Shown here piece after piece: positions 26,122 to 34,226 of a DNA stretch of 64,000 bases (position 1 is its first letter; each line of letters begins with the position of its first letter). The notes under the pieces are model-generated. The model made no database searches, was not told where the DNA came from, and saw only the letters and a program-made list of their open reading frames with translations. Origin of the DNA: Streptomyces sp. LaPpAH-108 (GTDB lineage: Bacteria; Actinomycetota; Actinomycetes; Streptomycetales; Streptomycetaceae); assembly GCF_000373625.1 (NCBI RefSeq), contig NZ_KB891988.1, forward strand, positions 718,053-782,052. Direction: 5' to 3'. A program made the translations under genes and the position numbers.

Positions 26122-27294
26122 ATGCGCACCATCCTCATGACGGGCCCGGGCGGCAGCGGGCGTACCAGTGTCGCCGCCGCCACCGCGCTCCACGCCGCCC
26201 GCGAGGGCACCCGCACGCTTGTGCTCAGCGCCGACCGGGCGGACACCCTCGGCACCGCGCTGGGGTGTGCGACGGGGGCCGTTCCAGTGGAGGTGAGTGA
26301 CCGGCTCACCGCCTGGCGGCCGGACGCGGCCGAGCGGTTCCGGGAGGATCTGACCGCGTTCCAGGGCCGCGCCGCGAACGTGCTCGACCTGCTCGGCGCC
26401 GCCCGGCTGGACGCCGAGGAGGTCACCCCGCTGCCCGGCGCCGAGGAGCTGTCGCTGCTGCGGGCGCTGCGGGACGCCGCGCTGTCCGAGCGGTACGACC
26501 TGCTCGTCGTGGACCTGCCGCCGCTGCCGCAGGCCCTCGCCCTGCTCGCGCTGCCCGAGGAACTGCGCCGCTATCTGCGCAGGCTGCTGCCCCCCGAGCG
26601 GCAGGCGGCCCGCGCGCTGCGGCCGATGCTGGGACGGCTCGCCGGGGTGCCGATGCCCGCCGACTGGCTGTACGAGACCGCGGGCCGCTGGGACCTGGAG
26701 CTGGCCGCCGTGGAAGCCGTCCTCGCGGACCCGGGCACCTCCGTACGCCTGGTCGCCGAGCCCGGACCCGCGGGAGCCGAGGCCGTACGGGACGCCACCC
26801 TCGGGCTCGCGCTGCGCGGACTGCGCCCCGAGACACTGATCGCCAACCGCGTCCTGCCCGACGCCCCCGCCGACTCCTGGCTCGCCGGACCCCTCGCCCA
26901 GCAGCGCAAGACCCTGGACGAGTGGGAGGAGGAGCACGTCGTACGCCCCGTCCGCCACCTCGGCCGCGACCCCCAGGGCGCCGACGACCTCGCCGCGCTC
27001 GCCGTACCCCCCGTCACCCCCGCGCCCGCCCCGGTCGAGTGGTCCGTGACGGACCGGCTCGCCGAGGACGGCGTCCTGGTGTGGCGGCTCCCGCTGCCCG
27101 GCGCCGTGCGCGAGAGCCTGGACCTGATCCGGCGCGGGGACGAACTCGTCGTCAGCGCGGGCCCGTTCCACCGCATCGTCCCGCTGCCGTCCGCCCTGCG
27201 CCGCTGCACCGTCGCCGGTGCCGCGCTGCGCGAGGGCGTCCTGGACGTACGGTTCGCCCCCGACCCCGCGCTGTGGCCGACGACCGGACGATGA
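26122..27294 (+). CDS. ArsA/Get3-like protein with degenerate P-loop
   Basis: A 390-residue protein that aligns by pattern with anion-transporting ATPases of the ArsA/Get3 group: N-terminal P-loop region, LVVDLPP near residue 134 (Walker B-like) and a C-terminal beta-rich domain of the kind found in actinobacterial homologues. The P-loop at residues 8-16 reads GPGGSGRTS. Both lysines of the usual GKGGVGKTS are missing (Pro9, Arg14), so ATP hydrolysis may be lost or altered. The ATG at 26122 starts directly at the conserved strand. It is followed by a DUF5304-type gene on the same strand. Confidence 0.78.
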   Translation: MRTILMTGPGGSGRTSVAAATALHAAREGTRTLVLSADRADTLGTALGCATGAVPVEVSDRLTAWRPDAAERFREDLTAFQGRAANVLDLLGAARLDAEEVTPLPGAEELSLLRALRDAALSERYDLLVVDLPPLPQALALLALPEELRRYLRRLLPPERQAARALRPMLGRLAGVPMPADWLYETAGRWDLELAAVEAVLADPGTSVRLVAEPGPAGAEAVRDATLGLALRGLRPETLIANRVLPDAPADSWLAGPLAQQRKTLDEWEEEHVVRPVRHLGRDPQGADDLAALAVPPVTPAPAPVEWSVTDRLAEDGVLVWRLPLPGAVRESLDLIRRGDELVVSAGPFHRIVPLPSALRRCTVAGAALREGVLDVRFAPDPALWPTTGR

Positions 27295-27376
27295 GCCCGG
27301 CCGATGAGACGGGACGGTGAACGGGGTGCCCCGTTCGGGTAACGTCGACAACGCGAACCGTAGTCAGGAGTCCGCC

Positions 27377-27883
27377 ATGAGCGAAGAGCACCCCGCCCCC
27401 GACCCTGTCGAGCCGGAGCCGACGGCGGCACCCGCCGGGGAGCGGACGGCCGACGCCGACGCCTGGGCCACGGCCACCGCCGAGGACCTCGCCGCCGAGA
27501 AGGCCCGCCGCCGCGCCGAACAGGGCCCGCCCCCCGGCTCCGCCGCCGAGGAGCTGCGCAAGCTGATGGACACGGTGGCCGACAAGCTGTCCGGCCTCCA
27601 GTCCCCGCTGCTCGGTGCCGTCGCGGGCCCCGCCGCCCAGCAGGTGGTGCGCCAGGTCGTCCAGCAGGCCAAGGCCGCCGTCGAGCCGGTGGTCGAGCGC
27701 AATCCGGACGTCTTCGACCATCTCGCCAACGCCGGTGCCGAACTGCTCGCCGCCTACCGCTCCGCCGTCCAGTCCCAGGAGCACCGCTGGACGGCCGGTC
27801 CCGCGAGCACTCCCGGCGACGGCGGCGACGACGGTCCCGGCCCCGCGGGCACCGGCCCCGGAGAGCGCATCGACCTGGACTGA
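27377..27883 (+). CDS. DUF5304-type hypothetical protein
   Basis: A 168-residue acidic, Ala/Pro/Glu-rich protein of a family confined to actinobacteria (DUF5304, assigned by resemblance from memory). The N-terminal 60 residues look disordered; the middle (about 60-125) is a predicted amphipathic helical region with EELRKLMDTVADKL and QQVVRQVVQQAKAAVEPVVERNP split by an Ala/Gly-rich linker. The tail is Gly/Pro-rich. No signal peptide or membrane helix is seen. The ATG at 27377 has TCAGGAG upstream. It lies between the ArsA-like gene and glkA; no function is assigned. Confidence 0.75.
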   Translation: MSEEHPAPDPVEPEPTAAPAGERTADADAWATATAEDLAAEKARRRAEQGPPPGSAAEELRKLMDTVADKLSGLQSPLLGAVAGPAAQQVVRQVVQQAKAAVEPVVERNPDVFDHLANAGAELLAAYRSAVQSQEHRWTAGPASTPGDGGDDGPGPAGTGPGERIDLD

Positions 27884-27961
27884 AGCGCTCCCACAGCTCT
27901 CCCTCCACAGGGGCTCGGGTACCGTTGGCCCTAGCGGGGCTCGACCGGAACTGAGGGATTC

Positions 27962-28915
27962 ATGGGACTCACCATCGGCGTCGACATCGGCGGCACCAAG
28001 ATCGCGGCCGGCGTGGTCGACGAGGAAGGCAACATCCTCTCGACCTTCAAGGTGCCGACCCCCAGCACGCCCGGGGCGATCGTGGATGCCATCGCCTCGG
28101 CCGTGGAGGGCGCGCGTGCCGGACACGACATCGTCGGCGTGGGCATCGGCGCGGCGGGTTACGTGAACCGCCAGCGCTCCACCGTGTACTTCGCGCCCAA
28201 CATCGACTGGCGCCAGGAGCCGCTCAAGGACGAGGTCGAGGCCCGCGTGGGCCTCCCCGTGGTCGTGGAGAACGACGCCAACGCGGCGGCCTGGGGCGAG
28301 TACAAGTTCGGCGCGGGCAAGGGCCACCGCAACGTCATCTGCATCACGCTGGGCACCGGTCTCGGCGGCGGCATCATCATCGGCAACAAGCTGCGCCGGG
28401 GCCACTTCGGCGTGGCCGCCGAGTTCGGCCACATCCGCATGGTCCCGGACGGCCTGCTGTGCGGCTGCGGCTCGCAGGGCTGCTGGGAGCAGTACGCCTC
28501 CGGGCGCGCCCTGGTGCGCTACGCCAAGCAGCGCGCCAACGCCACCCCCGAGAACGCCGAGATCCTGCTCGGCCTCGGCGACGGCACCCCCGACGGCATC
28601 GAGGGCAAGCACATCTCCATGGCCGCCCGCCAGGGCGACCCGGTGGCCGTCGACTCCTACCGCGAGCTGGCCCGCTGGGCCGGTGCCGGTCTCGCCGACC
28701 TGGCCTCGCTGTTCGACCCGTCCGCGTTCATCGTCGGCGGCGGCCTCTCGGACGAGGGCGAACTGGTCCTCGACCCGATCCGCAAGTCCTACAAGCGCTG
28801 GCTCGTCGGCGGCAACTGGCGCCCGGTGGCCGACGTCATCGCCGCCCAGCTCGGCAACAAGGCGGGCCTGGTAGGCGCGGCAGACCTGGCAAGGGAACCC
28901 GCCCCGGTGATGTAA
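27962..28915 (+). CDS. glkA: ROK-family glucokinase
   Basis: Phosphorylates glucose with ATP. In S. coelicolor the orthologous GlkA is also needed for glucose repression (established knowledge). The 317-residue protein has the ATP-binding start GVDIGGTKIA, the sugar-site VVENDANAAAWGEY, the GTGLGGGII phosphate loop and the ROK zinc cysteines in CGCGSQGCWEQY. The ATG at 27962 follows ACTGAGGGATTC. It lies 78 bases after the DUF5304-type gene and is followed by a dispersed-type inverted repeat rather than an ordinary terminator. Confidence 0.97.
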   Translation: MGLTIGVDIGGTKIAAGVVDEEGNILSTFKVPTPSTPGAIVDAIASAVEGARAGHDIVGVGIGAAGYVNRQRSTVYFAPNIDWRQEPLKDEVEARVGLPVVVENDANAAAWGEYKFGAGKGHRNVICITLGTGLGGGIIIGNKLRRGHFGVAAEFGHIRMVPDGLLCGCGSQGCWEQYASGRALVRYAKQRANATPENAEILLGLGDGTPDGIEGKHISMAARQGDPVAVDSYRELARWAGAGLADLASLFDPSAFIVGGGLSDEGELVLDPIRKSYKRWLVGGNWRPVADVIAAQLGNKAGLVGAADLAREPAPVM

Positions 28916-28938
28916 GGCCCACTGGTGGTTTTTGCTTT

Positions 28939-29005
28939 CAGGGGCGCGGGGAACTGCGCGACAAGCCACGACGTACCGGCAGTCGCACACGATCCCGCGC
29001 CCCTG
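28939..29005. repeat. Dispersed-type inverted repeat element
   Basis: The arms CAGGGGCGCGGG (28939-28950) and CCCGCGCCCCTG (28994-29005) are perfect complements separated by 43 bases containing GAACTGCGCGACAAGCCACGA. I recognise this string as one that recurs many times in intergenic regions of Streptomyces genomes. It may act as the terminator of glkA as well as being a mobile or REP-like repeat. Only one copy is in this window. Confidence 0.6.
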
Positions 29006-29047
29006 GGCATGAGGCGCCCCGACACCGGAACCGCGTAAGTTGACCCC

Positions 29048-29797
29048 ATGGCAACCCCGTTCCCCAACTCCCGCACAGAACCCGACGGTTCAGCGGTCAT
29101 CAGGGTCCTGACCTACAACATCCGCTCCCTGAAGGACGACACCGAGGCCCTGGCCAGAGTCATCACCGCCTGCGCCCCGGACCTCGTCCTCCTCCAGGAG
29201 GCCCCCCGGTTCTTCCGCTGGCGCAAAAAGCTCACCCGCCTCGCGAACGCCACCGGCCAGACCTACCTCACCGGCGGCGCCCCCGCCGCAGGGCCCGCGA
29301 TCCTCTGCTCGCTCCGCGCCACGGTCGACCGCACCGAGGACGTCCTCCTCCCGCTCACCCCCGGACTGCACCGGCGCGGCTTCGCCACCGCCGTCGTCCG
29401 CTTCGGAAGGGCCCGCCTCGGCGTCCTCAGCTGCCACCTCAGCCTCCAGCGGGACGAGCGCCGCGAGCAGGGCGCCGCGCTCCTCGACCGCCTGGCAGGA
29501 CTGGGCACCGAGCACGCGCTCGCGGGCGGCGACCTCAACGAGGACCCCGAGGGCGCGACCTTCCGGAGCCTGGCCGCCGGACTCCAGGACTGCCGGACCA
29601 CGGCCCCCGAGGGCGGCGCCGACACCTTCCCGGCCGCCGCGCCCGAGCGCCGTATCGACGCGCTCTTCGCCACCAAGGGCATCGAGGTGCTGGCCTGCGG
29701 TGTGCCGACGGACCTGCCCGGCGTCACCGGGGAAGACCTGAGGGCGGCCTCGGACCATCTCCCGGTCCTGGCCGCCCTCAGCATCCCGGCGTCCTGA
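29048..29797 (+). CDS. Endonuclease/exonuclease/phosphatase family protein
   Basis: A 249-residue enzyme of the EEP superfamily (DNase I fold). The conserved residues are in order: TYNIRS near 21, LLQEAPR with the metal-binding Glu near 51, the SCHLSLQRDERR block with the catalytic His near 134, GGDLNEDPEG with the Asp/Asn pair near 160 and SDHLPVLA near the end. Without a signal peptide it probably works in the cytoplasm. Substrate may be nucleic acid or a phosphodiester lipid; the sequence does not tell. The ATG at 29048 is about nine bases after a GTAAGTTGACC segment with no strong ribosome site. Confidence 0.87.
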   Translation: MATPFPNSRTEPDGSAVIRVLTYNIRSLKDDTEALARVITACAPDLVLLQEAPRFFRWRKKLTRLANATGQTYLTGGAPAAGPAILCSLRATVDRTEDVLLPLTPGLHRRGFATAVVRFGRARLGVLSCHLSLQRDERREQGAALLDRLAGLGTEHALAGGDLNEDPEGATFRSLAAGLQDCRTTAPEGGADTFPAAAPERRIDALFATKGIEVLACGVPTDLPGVTGEDLRAASDHLPVLAALSIPAS

Positions 29798-29812
29798 AGC
29801 GCGCCGAAGGTC

Positions 29813-30448
29813 TCAGACGACGGCCCCGCGCCCGGGGTCGTCCCCGCCCCCGTCCTCGTCGTCCGTGCGCATCCGCGTCACCAGCGTGACGAAGCCGCCC
29901 ACGAAGCCGCCGATCCCGCAGGTCGCCAGCCACCAGGTCATCTCCCAGCCGAGCAGCACGGCCAGCAGAAGCAGCACCGGGCCGCCGATCACGCCGAGCC
30001 AGGCGAACTTCGCCGTGGTGTCCGCCACCGGCAGCGGCGGCGGCTCGGGCGGTACGAAGTGGCCCTCGTCGTCCTCGTCGAAGTCGTCGTCGGAGGGCTC
30101 GGGCGGGCTGTGGTCGCGCGGCCCGGCCTGAGGTCCTATCCCGGGCGCGAACGACACCGAGCTGCCCAGCGGGCGGGCGGCCCTGGGCGGACCCGGTTCC
30201 TCGCCGTCGCCGTCCTTGTCCGTGCCGGTGGTGTCCGTGCCGGTGGCCACGGCGGGCTCCTCCGGGTCCATCTCCGGCAGCGCCAGATCCTCGACGGGTC
30301 GGAAGGGCCGGGAACCCGGCGGGTCCACCGGCTCCTCGCCGTACCCGGCGACGATCGCCTTCCAGGCGGCCTCCTCGTCGAAGGGCACGCCCGGCTCGTC
30401 CGGCTCGCGGTCCTCGCGGTCCTCGCGATCGGAGTCGTGCTCAGCCAA
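29813..30448 (-). CDS. Acidic membrane-anchored hypothetical protein
   Basis: A 211-residue protein with a long acidic, Pro/Asp/Glu-rich N-terminal part (about 1-135) and two membrane helices near the C-terminus (about 142-164 and 167-190), followed by a short acidic tail. A TTG start at 30448 is proposed: it gives MAEHDSDRED, overlaps the stop of the upstream hydrolase by eight bases and is preceded by GGAAGG. Longer in-frame starts would lie wholly inside the hydrolase gene. The family is actinobacterial and unstudied. It is convergent with the EEP gene. Confidence 0.75.
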   Translation of the reverse strand: MAEHDSDREDREDREPDEPGVPFDEEAAWKAIVAGYGEEPVDPPGSRPFRPVEDLALPEMDPEEPAVATGTDTTGTDKDGDGEEPGPPRAARPLGSSVSFAPGIGPQAGPRDHSPPEPSDDDFDEDDEGHFVPPEPPPLPVADTTAKFAWLGVIGGPVLLLLAVLLGWEMTWWLATCGIGGFVGGFVTLVTRMRTDDEDGGGDDPGRGAVV

Positions 30449-31220
30449 CTGGGGCCTTCCCTTCCTCGTCGGCACGGGGCGCGAGCCGACCGACGAAAGC
30501 AAGGCTCTCCTCGAAGATCCGGTCCGCGTCGTGGTCCAACGTCGCCACGTGGTAACTCTGTTCCAGCACGACCTCCGTTACGTCCGCGGAGGACACCCGG
30601 CTCAGCACCCGCGCCGAATCGACCGGCGGCACCACATGGTCCCGCGCGCTGCGCAGCAGCAGCAACGGCTGGGTGACCCGGGGCAGCTCGCCGTCCAGAC
30701 GGCGCAGGGACTGGCGCAGCGAGTGCGCGGCGTGCAGCGGCACCCGGTCGTACCCCAGCTCCTCGGCGCCCGCCTTGGCGATGTCGCTGGCGATGCCCTT
30801 CGTGGCGGGCACCAGATGCCGGGCCAGCGGAAGGGCGTACGCCGAGAGGCCGTGCACCCGGTTCGCCGGGTTGACGACGACCACCCCGGCGATCCGGTCG
30901 CCGTGCCGCGCGGCCAGCGCGAGGGAGAGCGCGCCGCCCATGGACAGACCGGCCACGAAGACCTGCGAGCAGCGCTCGGTCAGCAGCCGCAGCTCGCGGT
31001 CGACCGTCGCGTACCAGTCGGCCCAGCCGGTGGCCGCCATGTCCTGCCAGCGGGTGCCGTGCCCGGGCAGCAGGGGCAGCGAGACGGTCAGGCCGTGCGC
31101 GGCGTGGTGCTCCGCCCAGGGGCGCAGCGACTGGGGCGAGCCGGTGAAGCCGTGACAGAGGAGGACACCCACCTCCCCGCCTTCGTGGCGGTACGGCTCT
31201 GCTCCGGGAAGGACCGGCAC
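30441..31220 (-). CDS. Alpha/beta hydrolase (carboxylesterase/lipase type)
   Basis: A 259-residue hydrolase resembling thermostable carboxylesterase Est30 and monoacylglycerol lipases. The triad is visible as the Ser of GLSMGG, Asp of SARDHVVP and His of QSYHVATLDHD. The oxyanion hole is at LCHGFTGSP. The GTG at 31220 is supported by CAGGAGC eight bases upstream and by the family length; an in-frame extension to 31529 is not. Divergent from a PlsC-type acyltransferase, so the pair may act in glycerolipid turnover (inference). Confidence 0.88.
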   Translation of the reverse strand: MPVLPGAEPYRHEGGEVGVLLCHGFTGSPQSLRPWAEHHAAHGLTVSLPLLPGHGTRWQDMAATGWADWYATVDRELRLLTERCSQVFVAGLSMGGALSLALAARHGDRIAGVVVVNPANRVHGLSAYALPLARHLVPATKGIASDIAKAGAEELGYDRVPLHAAHSLRQSLRRLDGELPRVTQPLLLLRSARDHVVPPVDSARVLSRVSSADVTEVVLEQSYHVATLDHDADRIFEESLAFVGRLAPRADEEGKAPVG

Positions 31221-31413
31221 CTTGGGGCTCCTGTTCCGAGAAGGGGCGAAGGGGACTTGTCCGGTGCGTGCGGGACGGTTCGGGAAAAGCGGCGTGCGGA
31301 ACCGGCGGATGTGCTTCACCGTACGCGACCGTACCGACACCGACCAGGGTCGTCGGGTCCATCGGCCGCGGACCGGGTTAAGGTCTGTTCGACGGAACTC
31401 AGGAGGAACACGG

Positions 31414-32166
31414 GTGTTGTACGGCACGATGAAGCTCGCCATCGGAGGGCCGCTCAAGGTCGCCTTCCGGCCCTGGGTGGAGGGTCTGGAGAACATCCCG
31501 GACGAGGGCCCCGCGATCCTGGCGAGCAATCACCTGTCCTTCTCGGACTCGTTCTTCCTCCCCACGATGCTGAACCGCAAGGTCACCTTCATCGCCAAGG
31601 CGGAGTACTTCACCACGCCGGGCGTCAAGGGACGCCTGACCGCCGCCTTCTTCAAGGGCGTCGGACAGCTGCCGGTGGACCGCTCCGGCGCGCGCGGCGC
31701 GGGCGAGGCGGCGATCAAGAGCGGCATAGACGTGCTCGAGCGCGGCGAGCTGTTCGGCATCTACCCCGAGGGCACCCGCTCGCCCGACGGCCGCCTCTAC
31801 CGGGGCAAGCCCGGCGGCCTCGGACGCGTGGCGCTGGCCACGGGCGCGCCGGTCATCCCGGTCGCAATGATCGACACCGAGAAGATCCAGCCGCCCGGCA
31901 AGGTGATGCCGAAGCTGATGCGGCCCGGCATCCGGATAGGCAAGCCGCTCGACTTCAGCCGCTACCAGGGCATGGACCACGACCGGTTCGTGCTGCGGGC
32001 GCTGACCGACGAGGTCATGTACGAGATCATGAAGCTCTCGGGCCAGGAGTACGTGGACATGTACGCGACCGCCGCCAAGCGGCAGATCGCGGAGGCGGCG
32101 AAGGCCGCCAAGGAGGCCGCGCAGGCGGGCACCGGCGGGGACAAGCCGGAGAAGGCCGGGGCCTAG
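31414..32166 (+). CDS. 1-acyl-glycerol-3-phosphate acyltransferase family protein
   Basis: PlsC-type acyltransferase that adds the second acyl chain in phosphatidic acid synthesis. The 250-residue protein has the catalytic block NHLSFSD (HX4D), the KAEYF and GQLPVDRSG segments, the glycerol-phosphate motif YPEGTRSPDG and a final VIPVAM. The GTG at 31414 is well placed, seven bases after AGGAGG. The C-terminal 35 residues are Ala/Lys-rich, as in other streptomycete paralogues. Streptomyces have several such genes; which acyl acceptor this one prefers cannot be read off. Confidence 0.92.
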   Translation: MLYGTMKLAIGGPLKVAFRPWVEGLENIPDEGPAILASNHLSFSDSFFLPTMLNRKVTFIAKAEYFTTPGVKGRLTAAFFKGVGQLPVDRSGARGAGEAAIKSGIDVLERGELFGIYPEGTRSPDGRLYRGKPGGLGRVALATGAPVIPVAMIDTEKIQPPGKVMPKLMRPGIRIGKPLDFSRYQGMDHDRFVLRALTDEVMYEIMKLSGQEYVDMYATAAKRQIAEAAKAAKEAAQAGTGGDKPEKAGA

Positions 32167-32222
32167 CGCCCGGGGCGGGGCAGCGGCGGGGGAAGCGGTA
32201 CCGGGGGAGACGGGGGGCGGTC

Positions 32223-33446
32223 GTGGCCGGTCGTGGACGGGTCCTGCGGATGTCGGTCGAGCTGCCGCTGTGGCGCGCGCTCGCCGGATACCGCGTCCTG
32301 ACGGCGCTGTACGCCATCGGTCTGGGCGTCACCGCCTTCGACCACTTCGTCCGCCCCTGGGCCGCCGTCGCGTACTACGCGGTCCTGCTCGGGTGGACGG
32401 CCGTCACCCTGCCCCGGGTCACCGGCGCCGAGCGCTGCACCCGGGGCTTCCTCGCGGCCGATCTGACCGTCGCCGTGACGGGCATCCTGCTCACCCCGCT
32501 CATCGACGACCCCGCGCGGATCGCGGGCGGCGGACCCACCCTGCCGTCGATATGGACGGCCGGGGCGGTGCTGGCCTTCGCCCTCAAGGGCGGCTGGCGC
32601 TGGGCCGCGATCGCCTCCACGGCCGTCGCCGCCGCCAACCTGATCGAGCGCGGCGCCCCCACCCGCGACACGGTGCACAACGTCATCCTGGTCTGGCTCG
32701 CCTCCATCGCCATCGGCTACGTCGTCGAGGTCGCCCGTGCCTCCGAGCGCACCCTCGCCCGCGCCCTGGAGATCGAGGCCGCCACCCGGGAACGCGAGCG
32801 CCTGGCCCGGGACATCCACGACAGCGTGCTCCAGGTGCTCGCGATGGTGCAGCGGCGCGGCGCGGTCATCGGCGGCGAGGCGGCCGAGCTGGGGCGGCTC
32901 GCGGGCGAACAGGAGGTCGCCCTGCGCACCCTGGTCTCCGGCGGCCTGCTCCCGCTCTCCCGTACGCCACTGGACCCGGGCCCCGCGACGCCGCGCGACG
33001 AGGCCGCCGTACCCCCGGACGAGGGCCCGCTCGACCTGCGCACCCTGCTCGCGCCGTACGCCGGGGCCCGGGTGAGCCTGGCCGAGCCGGGCGCCCCGGT
33101 GCCGCTGCCCCCGGCCGCCGCGCGGGAACTGGCCGCCGCCGTCGGGGCCGCCCTGGACAATGTGCGCGGACACGCGGGCGACGGGGCCCGCGCCTGGATC
33201 CTCGTCGAGGACGAGCCGGACGCGATCGTGGTCACCGTCCGCGACGACGGCCCCGGCATCCCCGAGGGCCGGCTCGCCGAGGCCGAGGGCGAGGGCAGGC
33301 TCGGCGTGGCCCAGTCGATCCGGGGACGGCTGCGCGACCTCGGCGGCAGCGCCGAACTGATCTCGGTGCCGGGCCAGGGCACGGAGGTCGAGCTGACGGT
33401 ACCGAAGAGCGCCGAAGGGGCACGGGGGAAGGCGGAGAAGCGATGA
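32223..33446 (+). CDS. Two-component sensor histidine kinase (NarL-type partner)
   Basis: Membrane sensor kinase. From GTG 32223 it has 407 residues: five or six N-terminal helices (about 15-170), a HisKA_3 dimerisation domain with the phospho-accepting His in ARDIHDSVLQ, and a HATPase with N-box ALDNVRGHA and G1-box DDGPGIPEG. An ATG at 32250 is an alternative start. The arrangement matches MacS-type kinases. The stop overlaps the response-regulator ATG (ATGA), so kinase and regulator are translationally coupled. The signal is unknown; the position next to lipid genes does not settle it. Confidence 0.9.
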   Translation: MAGRGRVLRMSVELPLWRALAGYRVLTALYAIGLGVTAFDHFVRPWAAVAYYAVLLGWTAVTLPRVTGAERCTRGFLAADLTVAVTGILLTPLIDDPARIAGGGPTLPSIWTAGAVLAFALKGGWRWAAIASTAVAAANLIERGAPTRDTVHNVILVWLASIAIGYVVEVARASERTLARALEIEAATRERERLARDIHDSVLQVLAMVQRRGAVIGGEAAELGRLAGEQEVALRTLVSGGLLPLSRTPLDPGPATPRDEAAVPPDEGPLDLRTLLAPYAGARVSLAEPGAPVPLPPAAARELAAAVGAALDNVRGHAGDGARAWILVEDEPDAIVVTVRDDGPGIPEGRLAEAEGEGRLGVAQSIRGRLRDLGGSAELISVPGQGTEVELTVPKSAEGARGKAEKR

Positions 33447-34117
33447 CGGAGCAGGACCCGATCAAGGTCATGGTGGTGGACGACCACCCCATGTGGCGCG
33501 ACGCGGTCGCCCGCGACCTGGCCGAGTCCGGCTTCGCCGTGGTCGCCACGGCGGGCGACGGCGACCAGGCCGTACGCCGCGCCAAGGCCGCCGCCCCCGA
33601 CGTGCTCGTGCTCGACCTGAACCTGCCCGCCAAGCCCGGCGTCCAGGTGTGCAAGGAACTCGTCGCCCACGACCCGGCCCTGCGCGTCCTCGTGCTGTCC
33701 GCGAGCGGCGAGCACGCCGACGTGCTGGAGGCCGTGAAGTCCGGCGCCACCGGCTATCTGCTGAAGTCGGCCTCCACGGAGGAGCTGACCGACGCCGTAC
33801 GCCGCACCGCCGCGGGCGACCCGGTGTTCACCCCGGGCCTGGCCGGCCTGGTCCTCGGCGAGTACCGGCGCCTGGCCGCCGAGCCCGCCCCCGCGCCCGA
33901 CACCGACGCCCCCGGCGCGCCCCGGCTCACCGACCGGGAGACCGAGGTGCTGCGCCTGGTCGCCAAGGGCCTGAGCTACAAGCAGATCGCCGAACGCCTG
34001 GTCATCTCGCACCGCACGGTCCAGAACCACGTCCAGAACACCCTCGGCAAGCTCCAGCTGCACAACCGCGTCGAGCTGGTCCGCTACGCCATCGAACGCG
34101 GCCTCGACGACGAGTGA
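33443..34117 (+). CDS. NarL/LuxR-family response regulator
   Basis: A 224-residue regulator. The receiver domain has the acidic pair in VVDDHP, phospho-acceptor Asp in VLVLDLNLP, the Ser of LSASG and the Lys in LLKSAS. The C-terminal LuxR-type helix-turn-helix begins LTDRETEVLRLVAKGLSYKQI with the recognition helix at SHRTVQNHVQ. The linker is Pro/Ala-rich. It forms a two-component system with the overlapping kinase gene. A palindromic self-target could lie near 32166-32222, but none is clear. Confidence 0.93.
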   Translation: MTEQDPIKVMVVDDHPMWRDAVARDLAESGFAVVATAGDGDQAVRRAKAAAPDVLVLDLNLPAKPGVQVCKELVAHDPALRVLVLSASGEHADVLEAVKSGATGYLLKSASTEELTDAVRRTAAGDPVFTPGLAGLVLGEYRRLAAEPAPAPDTDAPGAPRLTDRETEVLRLVAKGLSYKQIAERLVISHRTVQNHVQNTLGKLQLHNRVELVRYAIERGLDDE

Positions 34118-34226
34118 GCCCCCGCGCGGTCCCGTAATTCACCGGAATCGCCCTTCCCACCTCGGTGCGTGAGCTGTATCACGATTAACGTGGCTGGGTC
34201 GGGACACCTCGGCGAAGGGACATTCC

